Source: Xenococcaceae cyanobacterium MO_167.B27 (GTDB taxonomy: Bacteria > Cyanobacteriota > Cyanobacteriia > Cyanobacteriales > Xenococcaceae). Taken from it: a stretch of 36,570 nucleotides of DNA. The notes below the pieces were generated by a model. That model had not been told where the DNA came from. It saw nothing but the letters and a program-made list of their open reading frames with translations, and made no database searches. A program made the translations under genes and the position numbers. Positions within the stretch are counted from its first letter, which is position 1, and every line of letters begins with the position of its first letter. Shown one piece after another: positions 1 through 8,869 of the stretch. The stretch lies in contig JASJCP010000032.1 of the NCBI GenBank assembly GCA_030065935.1, forward strand, positions 1 through 36,570. The letters are read 5' to 3'.

Positions 1-212
1 ATACTTCTACGATCGCGATTTCAGCCATATTCAATTAAGTGTCTCTAATTTAGCACGATAATCATAGCATTTAGAATGAAATAGCCCTGTATTTGTTATT
101 AGCTTATAAAAACTATAATCTGCCGATAAAATATATTTATTTAAACTTAGAATATTAAAATTTATAAATAGATTAATTTACTCTATAGTTTGACTAATAA
201 ACTAATTAAAAA
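1..212. other. AT-rich left-edge spacer without a supported gene
   Basis: This stretch is strongly AT-rich with stops in all frames. At 26-28 a minus-strand ATG opens nine codons that run off the left edge (MAEIAIVEV). That could be the start of a divergent gene but is too short to identify. I see no hairpin or RNA gene here. Confidence 0.4.
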
Positions 213-240
213 CTAGTTGCTAGTTGCTAGTTGCTAGTCG
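213..240. repeat. Heptamer tandem array (CTAGTTG, four units)
   Basis: Three exact copies of CTAGTTG and a fourth with one change (CTAGTCG) lie head to tail. Seven-base intergenic tandem repeats are a known cyanobacterial class (STRR). The array overlaps the first codons of the reading frame that follows, so it forms that frame's 5' edge. Confidence 0.85.
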
Positions 241-586
241 CTCCTTTATAATAAAGGGAATTTGGCAATATATTCCCCAATCTGAATATAAGTTACCAGT
301 GATTTCAGTGTATCGAAATCTTAATCAATTAGTCTTCTTTGACAAATTGAAAAAAGAGAAGCAAATTCCTTTTTGTCAACCCAATCATGTTCCAGTAATT
401 TGGGATGCGCCAGTAGAACCATTTAAAGCTAATGAATCGGAAGATAAGGCGCAGGATATGCCTAAATATTTTGTACAGGTGAGAGCCAAATTGAAAGATG
501 GTTTATATGTCGTAGAAGAAATGTTGCACGACCCATCCATAGAAATTCCTCCTTTTATTGAAATGCCAAGAGAGGATGCGAGTTGA
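224..586 (+). CDS. Unrecognised 120-residue protein, probably 5'-altered
   Basis: I do not recognise this protein. The frame has a stop at 221-223 and can only begin at a TTG inside the heptamer array, so its first residues are just translated repeat. No ATG occurs before residue 79, and there is no ribosome binding site. From about residue 11 the composition is ordinary for a soluble protein, with several tryptophans and prolines and no membrane segment. It lies 49 bases upstream of the next gene on the same strand, so the two could be co-transcribed. The simplest reading is the remaining 3' part of a gene whose start was lost or overwritten by the repeat. A genuine TTG-started gene is possible but less likely. 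Confidence 0.4.
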   Translation: MLVASRSFIIKGIWQYIPQSEYKLPVISVYRNLNQLVFFDKLKKEKQIPFCQPNHVPVIWDAPVEPFKANESEDKAQDMPKYFVQVRAKLKDGLYVVEEMLHDPSIEIPPFIEMPREDAS

Positions 587-624
587 GAATAAAACATTAT
601 TGATAGAAGCTGTGCTTAAAACAT

Positions 625-630
625 AAGGAG
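625..630 (+). promoter_or_regulatory. Ribosome binding site (AAGGAG) for the 404-residue protein
   Basis: A perfect AAGGAG sits five bases before the ATG at 636 and fixes that start. Confidence 0.75.
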
Positions 631-635
631 TAATT

Positions 636-1850
636 ATGTCAAGTAAACTGAGTTTCAGAGAGTTTATGGAGTATTCAGATGTAAGTGAGTTGTTAACAGA
701 GGATATCCTCGTGTTTTTAGAAAATCTTGCGCCATTGTCTGATAAAGATGTAAGAGTTGTCGCCAAACTTTCTTCAGGGGAGATAGCGCAGTTAATCTCT
801 GTTTCAAAGCCAGAACTGAAGCGCAAATCGATGGCATATGCGATCGAGATTTTGTCAAGACTAAGAGCTGCTGGCTACAAAGAAGAAGACAGAAATGTCC
901 CTTCTGCTCAACAACCCCAACAGTTGGTACTTAAACCCACAATTGAACAAATGGGGCTTCCAGATTTGATCTCCTTGTGCTTTCATGACTTGAGCAAAAA
1001 GCGCGAAGCCTGGGGAATCTTATCCAAGAAGGAAGAGTATATCGCTGCAACTAAAAAAACTTCTGCGCTGGCTTGGGTAATCAATGGCAATCTGGATATT
1101 GAGCGAACCGTTAACTACATTTTCTTGATGAGCGACCCGCTTACCGTAAAGCAGATACCAAAAAGAGACAAAGGGGAAAGACTGATCTCTCTGCCAGAAG
1201 CATTGGGCATCGAAACTCGTTCTTACTTTCATCCCTTGACAGGGAAAGTACTACGAGGACCAGATCAATACGGCATTGACTGGGTAGTGGAATTATCTCC
1301 AGAATATCATCAAGCAGCTATCTGGGCTTTGGTTGACCCCACTTGTCATATACATCCAGGGGATAGTTACAATAATGCACAAGAACTGCTCAAAGGAGAA
1401 GGGGTATGGTCTTTAATTATGGCGCAGTATTGGCAAGCTCTAGATGAAAACAATTCTTATGCCAAGAGCGTGTCCATCTACGCTGACACCAAGACGAATT
1501 TAGATGCAGGAAAGAAAACATACTCTGCCACTCAATCCGTAAAAGTAACGCAAGAAGACGAAAACTATTATAGGGAATTACTATTGGCTCAATCTCTAGG
1601 TAATGAAAGCCTCCGTGGTTACAATAAGAAAATTACAGGTATTTATAACCATTTGAATGTTTCTGGCTACAACCAATATTTGGATCGGGTAGTTTGTTTG
1701 CAAGGATTAAACATATCAGGCTACGACAATAGCGGAACAGTTATTCTTCCTCCTGGTAAAAAGGTATCTAATTCAGGCTACCAAAACAACGTGAACATTG
1801 AAAGGTGTAAAAGTTGGCGCGAGGTCGCAATTCGGGCTGAATTAATCTGA
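636..1850 (+). CDS. Hypothetical protein, 404 residues, family not recognised
   Basis: The start is well supported by AAGGAG at 625-630. I recognise no domain. Residues 1-90 look helical and acidic, a glutamine-rich linker follows at about 98-104, and residues 105-310 form a mixed region with several Trp and His residues. The C-terminal 90 residues repeat a short motif of aromatic and glycine residues (GYNKK, GIYNH, SGYNQ, SGYDN, SGYQN), about one per 10-20 residues, suggesting a small beta-rich repeat domain. There is no signal peptide or membrane span. The gene directly upstream is also unidentified and may share its transcript. It could be a structural or binding protein; I do not assign a function. 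Confidence 0.7.
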   Translation: MSSKLSFREFMEYSDVSELLTEDILVFLENLAPLSDKDVRVVAKLSSGEIAQLISVSKPELKRKSMAYAIEILSRLRAAGYKEEDRNVPSAQQPQQLVLKPTIEQMGLPDLISLCFHDLSKKREAWGILSKKEEYIAATKKTSALAWVINGNLDIERTVNYIFLMSDPLTVKQIPKRDKGERLISLPEALGIETRSYFHPLTGKVLRGPDQYGIDWVVELSPEYHQAAIWALVDPTCHIHPGDSYNNAQELLKGEGVWSLIMAQYWQALDENNSYAKSVSIYADTKTNLDAGKKTYSATQSVKVTQEDENYYRELLLAQSLGNESLRGYNKKITGIYNHLNVSGYNQYLDRVVCLQGLNISGYDNSGTVILPPGKKVSNSGYQNNVNIERCKSWREVAIRAELI

Positions 1851-2375
1851 TTGGCTTCATAACATCAATTAATTGGTTATGTTTACTTTGGTAACAAGTT
1901 GGGGAATAAATAACTGGAAACTAAAATTAAGATTAAGTATGTTCGGTAGTGTGGAATCCGCACTATCTTTTGCAAAGACTGTTAGAGGTTTGGAATACCA
2001 TACCCGCATTTCTCACAAAAAGCGCGTTCTCGAAGAGAACGCGCCCTAAGACTGTAATTTTGTGTATTACATTTAGCCGTGCATAATGAATGGGAGTTTT
2101 AGTCAATCAGCGATCACGCAGTGCCTCGCTTCGCGAGATCGCATACCTAGCCCAATACCATACTACAAAACATATGACAACTTGACGTGCGGAAAGTGAA
2201 TTTAACTCACTTATAAAGAGTTGATGAACCCCATTTACTACCCATTGGAGAGTATGGAAATAATGGAAAAGTGAGGGAATTTTGAGGGAATTATGAGCAA
2301 ATAAGAAATATGGCAATGAGGCTTATGTCGGTGAAAGCCCGAGTTTGCCATAGAAGCAGTTGATTTTATATTTCA
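1851..2375. other. 525-base spacer with hairpins, no gene seen
   Basis: The spacer holds a perfect ten-base-pair hairpin at 2022-2044 and a small CTCGC/GCGAG hairpin near 2127-2139. The latter resembles the short palindromes scattered through cyanobacterial spacers. The only minus-strand open frame here (2107-2316) reads through this palindrome and has no protein-like features. I see no promoter I would defend. Confidence 0.5.
2022..2044. repeat. Perfect GC-rich hairpin
   Basis: GCGCGTTCTC is followed by the loop GAA and its exact complement, giving a ten-base-pair stem. No T run follows on either strand, so it looks more like a dispersed palindrome than a standard intrinsic terminator. It could still end transcription of the gene at 636-1850. 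Confidence 0.6.
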
Positions 2376-2457
2376 TGGGCAAAGTCGGACTCGAACCGAC
2401 ATGACCGAAGTCGCCACATTTTGAGTGTGGTGCGTCTACCAATTTCGCCATTCGCCC
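2376..2457 (-). tRNA. trnL: tRNA-Leu, anticodon CAA
   Basis: On the minus strand the sequence folds as a class II tRNA of 82 bases including the discriminator A. The acceptor stem is GGGCGAA with TTTGCCC. The D-arm contains GGTAGACGC, the anticodon stem-loop is CCACA-CTCAAAA-TGTGG, and the variable arm is long. The T-arm contains GGTTCGAGTCC. The loop CTCAAAA places CAA at positions 34-36, reading the leucine codon TTG. The long variable arm and discriminator A fit leucine. CCA is not encoded. Confidence 0.95.
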
Positions 2458-2587
2458 TAAAGTTTAAGCTATAGCATAATAACTTATTTTATTTTGTTTG
2501 ACAAGTACATAAACCAAAGCTTTTGGAACCATCAGATGCAACCTCAAAAGTTTTAGCATAGAGCAAGGTGAATTTTGCTCTCTTTTC

Positions 2588-4108
2588 ATGACTAAATTCT
2601 GGTTTTTATTGGCTTTAAGTTTATTTATTGCAGGACTGGTAGCAGGAGTCATTACAAACAACTGGTTCATTGTACCTACTGCATTGATTGTAGCTGGACT
2701 GATGTTAGGAATTTGCTCCTTAATCCTGGGACAAAAAAATCCAGCTAAATTTTGGCAAGCAAGAGCAACGGAAGCAGGAATCAACACCATAGTTGCAACT
2801 ATTTCAGTGCTAGTTATTCTGGTTTTGATTAACTTTATGGCAATACGTCATAGTGTTCGTTTTGATCTGACAGAACATAAGCTGTTGACTCTAGCTCCTC
2901 AATCACAGGCGATCGCCCAAAATTTAACTCAACCCCTTAAAGTCTGGGTATTTGACCGCAATATCGACCAGGATTTGAAAAATTTACTGGGAAATTATGC
3001 TCGCTATAGTGAGAACTTTCAATTTGAGTTTGTCGATCCTCAAATCCAAATCGGACTAGCAGAACAGTTTAAAGTTCAGTCTTTTGGCGAGATTTATCTA
3101 GAATATGGTGATAAAAGACAGAAAATAGAAACTATAAATAATGATTTTGGGGCGAATATTTTTGAAATTTCCATCACTAATGCTATTGTCAAAATACAAA
3201 GCGATCGCATCTTCACCATTGATTTTTTACAAGGACATGGAGAGCCTGAATTAGATGCAAGAGAAGGAGGCTTTTCCCAAGCTATCAGCCAATTACAAGA
3301 CCAAGGCTATCGGGTTCGGGGCTTAAATTTAATTACTGAGGGAAAAATACCCAATGATACGGATGTAATTATCATTGCTAAACCGCTCCGAAAATTATTA
3401 GCTCAAGAAGTTACTTTACTGCAACAATATCTCAAAAATGGAGGAAAACTACTGATTATGTTAATGCCTGATATCGATCCTGGTCTAACCCCTATTTTGC
3501 AAGAGTGGGGTATTAACTTAGACAATCGTTTTGTAATTGATGCTTCTGGTGTAGGTAGTACTTGGGGTTTTGGTCCTGGGGTAATTTTTGTGACTAATCA
3601 TGGCAATCATCCCATTACTTCAAGTTTTGGTAGTGGTATTTCCGTCTTCCCTGACTCTAGACCCCTAAATATTGCTGAAAAACCAGACATTACTGCTACA
3701 CCTTTTGTGATTACTGATAATAATACCTGGGCAGAAAGCAACTTAGCTCCTCAAGAAATTGCCTTTAACTCCAAAGAAGATCTACCGGGTCCTTTGAATT
3801 TGGGGATTGCACTTAGTCGGGAGAATAATTCTAATCTCCCCCCATCCCAAATGGTGGTTTTTGGGAATGGACTTTTTGCTACTAATGGATGGTTTCAACA
3901 GCAACTTAATGGCGATATCTTTCTCAATAGCGTTAATTGGTTAATTGGGGATAAAAGTCTCACACTTTCACTTCGTCCCAAAGAACAAACTAATCGTAGA
4001 ATTAACTTGACTCCAGCAGAAGCAGTAATAATTAGTTGGACAGCTACAACAATTATGCCGATGTTAGGTTTTATTGTAGCCGGAGTCATTTGGTGGCGTA
4101 AAAGATGA
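2588..4108 (+). CDS. GldG-like ABC-transporter auxiliary protein
   Basis: This 506-residue membrane protein matches the GldG/ABC_transp_aux family, whose members accompany ABC-2 type exporters and include a gliding-motility component. Two membrane segments lie at about residues 5-48 and a third at 66-86. The family hallmark RFDLTEHKLLTLAP follows at 91-104. The large extracytoplasmic part (about 95-480) contains the GHGEPELD stretch usual in this family. A last membrane segment at about 482-502 ends in a basic tail. The stop overlaps the start of the next gene by four bases (ATGA), indicating translational coupling. In other genomes the ATPase and permease partners usually precede this gene; here a tRNA precedes it. 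Confidence 0.85.
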   Translation: MTKFWFLLALSLFIAGLVAGVITNNWFIVPTALIVAGLMLGICSLILGQKNPAKFWQARATEAGINTIVATISVLVILVLINFMAIRHSVRFDLTEHKLLTLAPQSQAIAQNLTQPLKVWVFDRNIDQDLKNLLGNYARYSENFQFEFVDPQIQIGLAEQFKVQSFGEIYLEYGDKRQKIETINNDFGANIFEISITNAIVKIQSDRIFTIDFLQGHGEPELDAREGGFSQAISQLQDQGYRVRGLNLITEGKIPNDTDVIIIAKPLRKLLAQEVTLLQQYLKNGGKLLIMLMPDIDPGLTPILQEWGINLDNRFVIDASGVGSTWGFGPGVIFVTNHGNHPITSSFGSGISVFPDSRPLNIAEKPDITATPFVITDNNTWAESNLAPQEIAFNSKEDLPGPLNLGIALSRENNSNLPPSQMVVFGNGLFATNGWFQQQLNGDIFLNSVNWLIGDKSLTLSLRPKEQTNRRINLTPAEAVIISWTATTIMPMLGFIVAGVIWWRKR

Positions 4109-4668
4109 AGTTAAAAAAAACTACTTGGTTGTTACTCTTAATAGCAGCTAGTTTGGGGGGATGGGTCTATTTTTACGAAATTAAACTAGAAGCTGAACAA
4201 GTTGCCATTCAGAAGCAAGAACAAAAATTATTTAATTTTGACATTCAGGATATTCAGAGAATTACCATTCAGCAAGGGAATGAATTTCTGGAATTGGTCA
4301 AATCTCAAGATGATACATCTTCTTGGCTGATGAAACAGCCCTCAGCTTCCCCCGTTAACGATGGGGTCATATCTTTTTTACTAAACTTAATAGAACAAGG
4401 AACAAGCGATCGCCGAATCTTAATTGCTCAAGATCAACTATCCCAATACGGGTTAGATCAACCATTAGCGGTAATCACTATCGAATTAAACAATCAACAA
4501 ACCTATCAAATATTACTGGGGAAAGAAACGATCAACCCCAATCTTGTATATGCTCAAATAGCTTCCACAGCAAGAGATTCCTCCACAACAGAAGTCATAT
4601 TAGTCTCCAAAAATTGGCACTATGCAGTAATAAGAGACTTGAAGGAATGGCAAGATTTAAGTCAATAG
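4105..4668 (+). CDS. DUF4340 domain protein
   Basis: This 187-residue protein has one N-terminal membrane anchor (about residues 7-24) followed by an extracytoplasmic domain. The domain has the DUF4340 layout: a short coiled stretch, a beta-rich part with an SSWLM segment, and the QYGLDQPLAVITIEL segment near residues 112-126. DUF4340 proteins are regularly encoded beside GldG-like proteins, and here the two genes overlap by four bases. Their shared job is presumably in an exporter complex. The substrate is unknown. The protein is short compared with longer DUF4340 members, so it carries a single domain copy. Confidence 0.8.
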   Translation: MKLKKTTWLLLLIAASLGGWVYFYEIKLEAEQVAIQKQEQKLFNFDIQDIQRITIQQGNEFLELVKSQDDTSSWLMKQPSASPVNDGVISFLLNLIEQGTSDRRILIAQDQLSQYGLDQPLAVITIELNNQQTYQILLGKETINPNLVYAQIASTARDSSTTEVILVSKNWHYAVIRDLKEWQDLSQ

Positions 4669-4838
4669 GATAGTAATATCAAGTAAGTAGAATTACTTAA
4701 ATTAATTCAATACCAGACTTAATAAACTCAAAATAACCCTTAAAATTAAGTTTTGTAGTTTTTAAGAAACAGTATAGTAACATATTATGTAAGTAATAAT
4801 ACAGAAATTAAACAAAAATTTTTTACAAGATTAAGAAC

Positions 4839-4865
4839 GAAAAGCATTAAAACCAATTGCTTTTC
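4839..4865. promoter_or_regulatory. Hairpin in the leader of the kinase gene
   Basis: GAAAAGCA pairs with TGCTTTTC across an 11-base loop, giving eight base pairs that end 19 bases before the ATG at 4885. It could be part of the kinase leader or a weak terminator for the upstream pair. The role is inferred only from position. Confidence 0.35.
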
Positions 4866-4884
4866 TACATCGAATACTAAAGAT

Positions 4885-7749
4885 ATGTCAGATAAGTTAC
4901 GAACTTCATTACTCAATCCTTCTACTCTGCTTTTGACTCTTCTTATCGCAGCAGGATATGCAGGTAATTATCTTAGTTTTCCCTTTGGTTTTGGAGTTAA
5001 TTTTTTATTTGGCAGTATAGCGGTTTTGACAGTTACTAGCCTCTACGGAATTTGGTGGGGAACTATTGCTTCGGTTATTGCTAGTTCTTATACAATTACA
5101 CTGTGGCAACATCCATATGCTCTGATTATTTTCACCTGCGAGACATTATTTATTGCTTGGAGATTGCGCCGAGGAAATCAGAATTTACTGCTGATAGACA
5201 TAATTTTCTGGTTAGTGATTGGGATGCCTTTGGCTGCTTTTTTTTGTGGCAATATTCTTAAAGTGGGAGCAATTAGCACATTGATTATTGTAGTCAAACA
5301 GCCAGTAAATGGAATTTTCAATGCTTTAGTTGCCAGTTTAATACTGACTTATAAGCCACTTTATCAATGGGCAAACTCCTCTAATAAAAACCCAACCTTT
5401 TTTTTCGAGCAAATCTTACTCAACCTTCTAGTAGCTTTTGTTCTCATTCCTGCCTTAATGTTAATGGTGGTAAATAACCGAGTTGTTATGAAGCATGAAC
5501 AAAATGCACTGATAGCAACTTTGGAAACTTCCAGCCAAAATCTGGCAACCGATTTACTTCAATGGCATCAATCTAGCTTACAAGCTTTGCGGGAGTTAGT
5601 AGAAACTAGTAACGAAACTCCAGTTGTAGTTTCAGAGCATACACCACAAAGTATGGAACTATTGATCAGAAGTTTGCCAATTTTTCGACAGATATACATT
5701 ACTAATGCAGATCAAGAATTAGTTGCCGTAGCTCCTTCTAAAAATCAGAAGAGTGAAAATAATCTGGATTTTTCTCGGCTAGCTCTTCCCAGAAAGCCTA
5801 AAATATTTGTACTATCAAATCCCACAGAAGAGTCTGCTGCAACCTCCCAGCCCAAAATTCTGCAAACTTTACCAATTATTCAGAATAATCACTGGCTAGG
5901 AAACATAATAGCGGAGCTAAACATAGACTTTATCAAGGAATTATTACGAACAGAAACACATAATTCCCTATTGAAAAATACCTTACCAGATGGACGTTGG
6001 CTTCTAATTGCTAGCACTTTTCAACAACTTGATTCCCAACAAGTTTTTAATCGCCATCAAAACGGAGAAATTAATTACATACAATCTGATGAACTAGAAA
6101 ATAAAGTTTATCATTGGCTACCAATTATAGAGGGACAACCCCTAGTAGCCCGTTGGAAAAAATCTTTTTATGGACAAGAGCTTTTAATCAATGAGGAAAT
6201 TCCTTGGACTTTAGTTATGGAAACTTCTGCTGCTCCTTATGTTAATTATCTGCAGTTACTTTATATTAGAAGTCTCACTATTTTGCTGTTAATTACGCTG
6301 AGTTCTATTGTAATTGCTAAAGTTTTCAGTCTCCTTTTAGTTAAGCCAATTTTGAACCTGACAGCATTTACTACTAATCTTCCTCAGCAACTCTTACGAT
6401 ATGAAATAATCAAATTGCCTAGAAGTTCTGTAAAAGAAATCAATGCTTTAGCTGCCAACTTTGAGGTAATGTCCAAGACAATAAAAGATAACATTCAGCA
6501 TATTCAAAAAACCAACCAAGAATTAACAGAGGCAAAAGAAGTAGCAGAAGTAGCCAACAAAGCAAAAGAGCAGTTTTTAGCTAATATTAGTCACGAATTG
6601 AAAACACCTCTGAACAGGATCATCAGCTATATTAGGCTGATTCAAAAAAAGTTAGCTATCAACCATTCCTATACTGATAATAATCTAGAATCAAATTTTA
6701 CAGAATGGCTTACAATTGTCAATCAAAATAGTAATTTTTTATTGTCTATGATTGACGAAATTCTCGAGTTTTCTAAAACTAAAGCTCAGAAAACTAAATT
6801 ATATCCTTCTTTGATTGACTTTTCAGATTTTGTCGAAAATATAGTTAAAATTACTGCTAACCAAGCCAAAGAAAAAAATATTTTGTTTAAATATGAAACT
6901 TCAGGTAATTTACCTACTAATATTTATGCTGATGATAAAAGACTAAGGCAAATACTCCTTAATTTACTCAATAACGCAGTAAAATTTACCAACCAAGGAG
7001 AAATAATTTTAAAAATTAGTCAAATTGATACTATCTCTACTAGTGATAGTGATTTTATCCCTAAAGTCAGTTTGCGTTTCGCTATTATTGATAAAGGAAT
7101 TGGAATTTCTCAACAAGATTTGACCAAAATTTTTCAACCTTTTGAACAAGTAGGTACATTGGAAGCTAACAACGATGGGACAGGCTTAGGTTTAGCAATT
7201 TCCAAAATGTTAGTAGAATTAATGGGAGGAAATTTGAAGGTAAAAAGTGAACCCAACATAGGTTCAATCTTTTGGTTTGATGTAACGTTTCCTAAGCTTC
7301 AATTAACTTCAGAAATCACACCAAAATCCGTTAGACAAATTACTGGATATAAAGGCAAACAAGTTAATATTTTAGTAGTAGATGATGAAAAATCCAGCTG
7401 TTTATTACTTCTTGAGCTACTTAAACCTTTAGGCTTTAAAATTATGACCGCAGAAAATGGCAAGCAGGGATTAGAATTTGCCTTGAAATTTAAACCAGAT
7501 ATAATTATAATCGATTTGTTTATGCCAATTAGAACAGGCTTCACTTTAGTTGCAACACTTCGGAACACAAAAGGTTTTGAAACAGTACCAATTATTGCTA
7601 TCTCTGCTAGCAGTTTTCAGGAAATAGAAAAGCAAAGTCTTGCTGTGGGCTGTGATGCTTTTTTGGCAAAACCAATTGATGATAAAAAGTTACTGAATAT
7701 GTTAGCAAAGTATCAAAACTTAGAATGGACATATAAAATTTTTTCATAG
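4885..7749 (+). CDS. Membrane-bound hybrid sensor histidine kinase
   Basis: This 954-residue protein combines sensor, kinase and receiver. Residues about 12-160 form a multi-span N-terminal membrane module of MASE1-like appearance. Another span at about 176-196, an extracytoplasmic sensor region (about 200-455, probably CACHE-like) and a further span at about 463-485 follow. A HAMP-like linker and coiled coil (about 487-560) lead to the HisKA box ISHELKTPLN, with the phosphorylated histidine at 570. The ATP-binding domain shows the N box (NLLNNAVKF, from 693), DKGIGIS (from 736) and GTGLGLA (from 765). The receiver domain begins near 830, with acceptor aspartate 877 and the conserved lysine in AKPID. 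Output is probably phosphorelay to a separate response regulator, since no DNA-binding domain is present. No partner gene is adjacent. Confidence 0.92.
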   Translation: MSDKLRTSLLNPSTLLLTLLIAAGYAGNYLSFPFGFGVNFLFGSIAVLTVTSLYGIWWGTIASVIASSYTITLWQHPYALIIFTCETLFIAWRLRRGNQNLLLIDIIFWLVIGMPLAAFFCGNILKVGAISTLIIVVKQPVNGIFNALVASLILTYKPLYQWANSSNKNPTFFFEQILLNLLVAFVLIPALMLMVVNNRVVMKHEQNALIATLETSSQNLATDLLQWHQSSLQALRELVETSNETPVVVSEHTPQSMELLIRSLPIFRQIYITNADQELVAVAPSKNQKSENNLDFSRLALPRKPKIFVLSNPTEESAATSQPKILQTLPIIQNNHWLGNIIAELNIDFIKELLRTETHNSLLKNTLPDGRWLLIASTFQQLDSQQVFNRHQNGEINYIQSDELENKVYHWLPIIEGQPLVARWKKSFYGQELLINEEIPWTLVMETSAAPYVNYLQLLYIRSLTILLLITLSSIVIAKVFSLLLVKPILNLTAFTTNLPQQLLRYEIIKLPRSSVKEINALAANFEVMSKTIKDNIQHIQKTNQELTEAKEVAEVANKAKEQFLANISHELKTPLNRIISYIRLIQKKLAINHSYTDNNLESNFTEWLTIVNQNSNFLLSMIDEILEFSKTKAQKTKLYPSLIDFSDFVENIVKITANQAKEKNILFKYETSGNLPTNIYADDKRLRQILLNLLNNAVKFTNQGEIILKISQIDTISTSDSDFIPKVSLRFAIIDKGIGISQQDLTKIFQPFEQVGTLEANNDGTGLGLAISKMLVELMGGNLKVKSEPNIGSIFWFDVTFPKLQLTSEITPKSVRQITGYKGKQVNILVVDDEKSSCLLLLELLKPLGFKIMTAENGKQGLEFALKFKPDIIIIDLFMPIRTGFTLVATLRNTKGFETVPIIAISASSFQEIEKQSLAVGCDAFLAKPIDDKKLLNMLAKYQNLEWTYKIFS

Positions 7750-7962
7750 TCCATTATCAGTTGTTAGTCGGGGCGTTGTTAGTGGTTAGTCGTTAGTCAT
7801 TAATTATCAGTAACTAGTACAAAAGTAATAAATAATAATCACTAATTCCCCAATCTCTTATCTTGCTAAAAAGGGAATAGGCAATAAGGGGTTAATAGAA
7901 AATGTCTTAATCTTTGCACTCTTCTGATATAGCTTTTTAGCAATACGGTGCAATTAACAAGA

Positions 7963-7997
7963 CTACTAACTACTAATTACTAACTACTAACTATCAA
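7963..7997. repeat. Heptamer tandem array (CTACTAA type)
   Basis: Five near-identical seven-base units (CTACTAA, CTACTAA, TTACTAA, CTACTAA, CTATCAA) lie just downstream of the mntB stop. The same unit forms a ten-copy array at 31274-31343. The spacer 7750-7820 holds degenerate, oppositely oriented relatives (GTTAGTC, GGTTAGT). Nothing else is seen in 7750-8003. Confidence 0.85.
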
Positions 7998-8003
7998 CAT
8001 TTA

Positions 8004-8864
8004 TCAGGTGATATTTTCACCGGAGCGCGTTTGACTAAGTAAACCATATTTGGGAGCAAAAATCATTGCAGCAACAAATAAAAGTGTGAGTAAAACAACA
8101 ATACAAGCACCAGTTGCCACATCTAAGTGATAGCTTATGTAAACTCCTAAGATACAAGATAGCAAGCTAGTCGCAACAGAAATAGCTAACATCAGATCAA
8201 AGCGATCGCTCAAAAGATAAGCAGTTGCACCAGGAGTGACAAGCATCGCTATTACTAATATTATCCCTGCGGTTTGTAGAGCAGTAACAGTACTTAGAGC
8301 TAAAACTAATAGTAGGGTATAGTACATCAATTGAGTATTTAAACCAATAGCTTTGGCTTGGTTGGGATCAAAACAAAACAACAATAAATCTTTGCGACGC
8401 ACCAAAATCACTACCAAAGTAACCAAACCAGCAATCAGAGTTTGAATAATATCTCCTTGGGAAATACCCAAGACATTGCCAAATAAAATATGAAATAAAT
8501 CGATGTTGCTAGGGATTTTGGTAGATAAAACTAACCCAAAGGCAAAAAAGCCTGTAAATACCACTCCAATTACCGCATCTTCTTTGAGGCGAGTATTCTC
8601 TTTAACATAACCGATCGCCACTGTTGCACCAAAACCAAACAAGAAAGCACCAACAGCAAAAGGAATACCCAAAGCATAAGCTACTACTACCCCTGGTACA
8701 ACTGCATGAGATACTGCATCCCCCATTAAAGACCAGCCTTTGAGGGTAATGTAACAAGAAAGCACCGCACAAACTACCCCAACAAAAGCACTCACCCAAA
8801 GGGCTTTAACCATAAAACCGTATTGCAATGGTGCAGTAAACCAATTTAATAAGCTCTCAAACAT
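8004..8864 (-). CDS. mntB: Manganese ABC transporter, membrane permease
   Basis: This 286-residue integral membrane protein belongs to the ABC-3 family of Mn/Zn/Fe permeases. It shows the usual run of about eight hydrophobic segments, beginning near residue 18. The conserved stretch GDAVSHAVVPGVVVAYALG lies near residues 48-66 and VTPGATAYLLSDRF near 211-224. It forms the channel through which the ATPase drives metal uptake across the plasma membrane. The gene lies five bases after the ATPase gene on the same strand, so the two are co-translated. The name follows the Synechocystis scheme (MntC binding protein, MntA ATPase, MntB permease). Manganese specificity rests mainly on the MntC features described below. 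Confidence 0.9.
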   Translation of the reverse strand: MFESLLNWFTAPLQYGFMVKALWVSAFVGVVCAVLSCYITLKGWSLMGDAVSHAVVPGVVVAYALGIPFAVGAFLFGFGATVAIGYVKENTRLKEDAVIGVVFTGFFAFGLVLSTKIPSNIDLFHILFGNVLGISQGDIIQTLIAGLVTLVVILVRRKDLLLFCFDPNQAKAIGLNTQLMYYTLLLVLALSTVTALQTAGIILVIAMLVTPGATAYLLSDRFDLMLAISVATSLLSCILGVYISYHLDVATGACIVVLLTLLFVAAMIFAPKYGLLSQTRSGENIT

Positions 8865-8869
8865 ATAAA

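Noticed and set aside
1-28. Minus-strand ATG opening nine codons that run off the left edge
   Set aside because: Nine codons with no clear ribosome site are too few to call a gene, though a divergent gene could begin here.
503-826. 107-codon minus-strand frame overlapping the two first genes
   Set aside because: It crosses the well-supported ribosome site and start of the 404-residue protein and is antisense to both frames.
2107-2316. 69-codon minus-strand frame in the spacer before the tRNA
   Set aside because: Its beginning reads through low-complexity spacer and its end through the CTCGC/GCGAG palindrome. There is no ribosome site or family resemblance.
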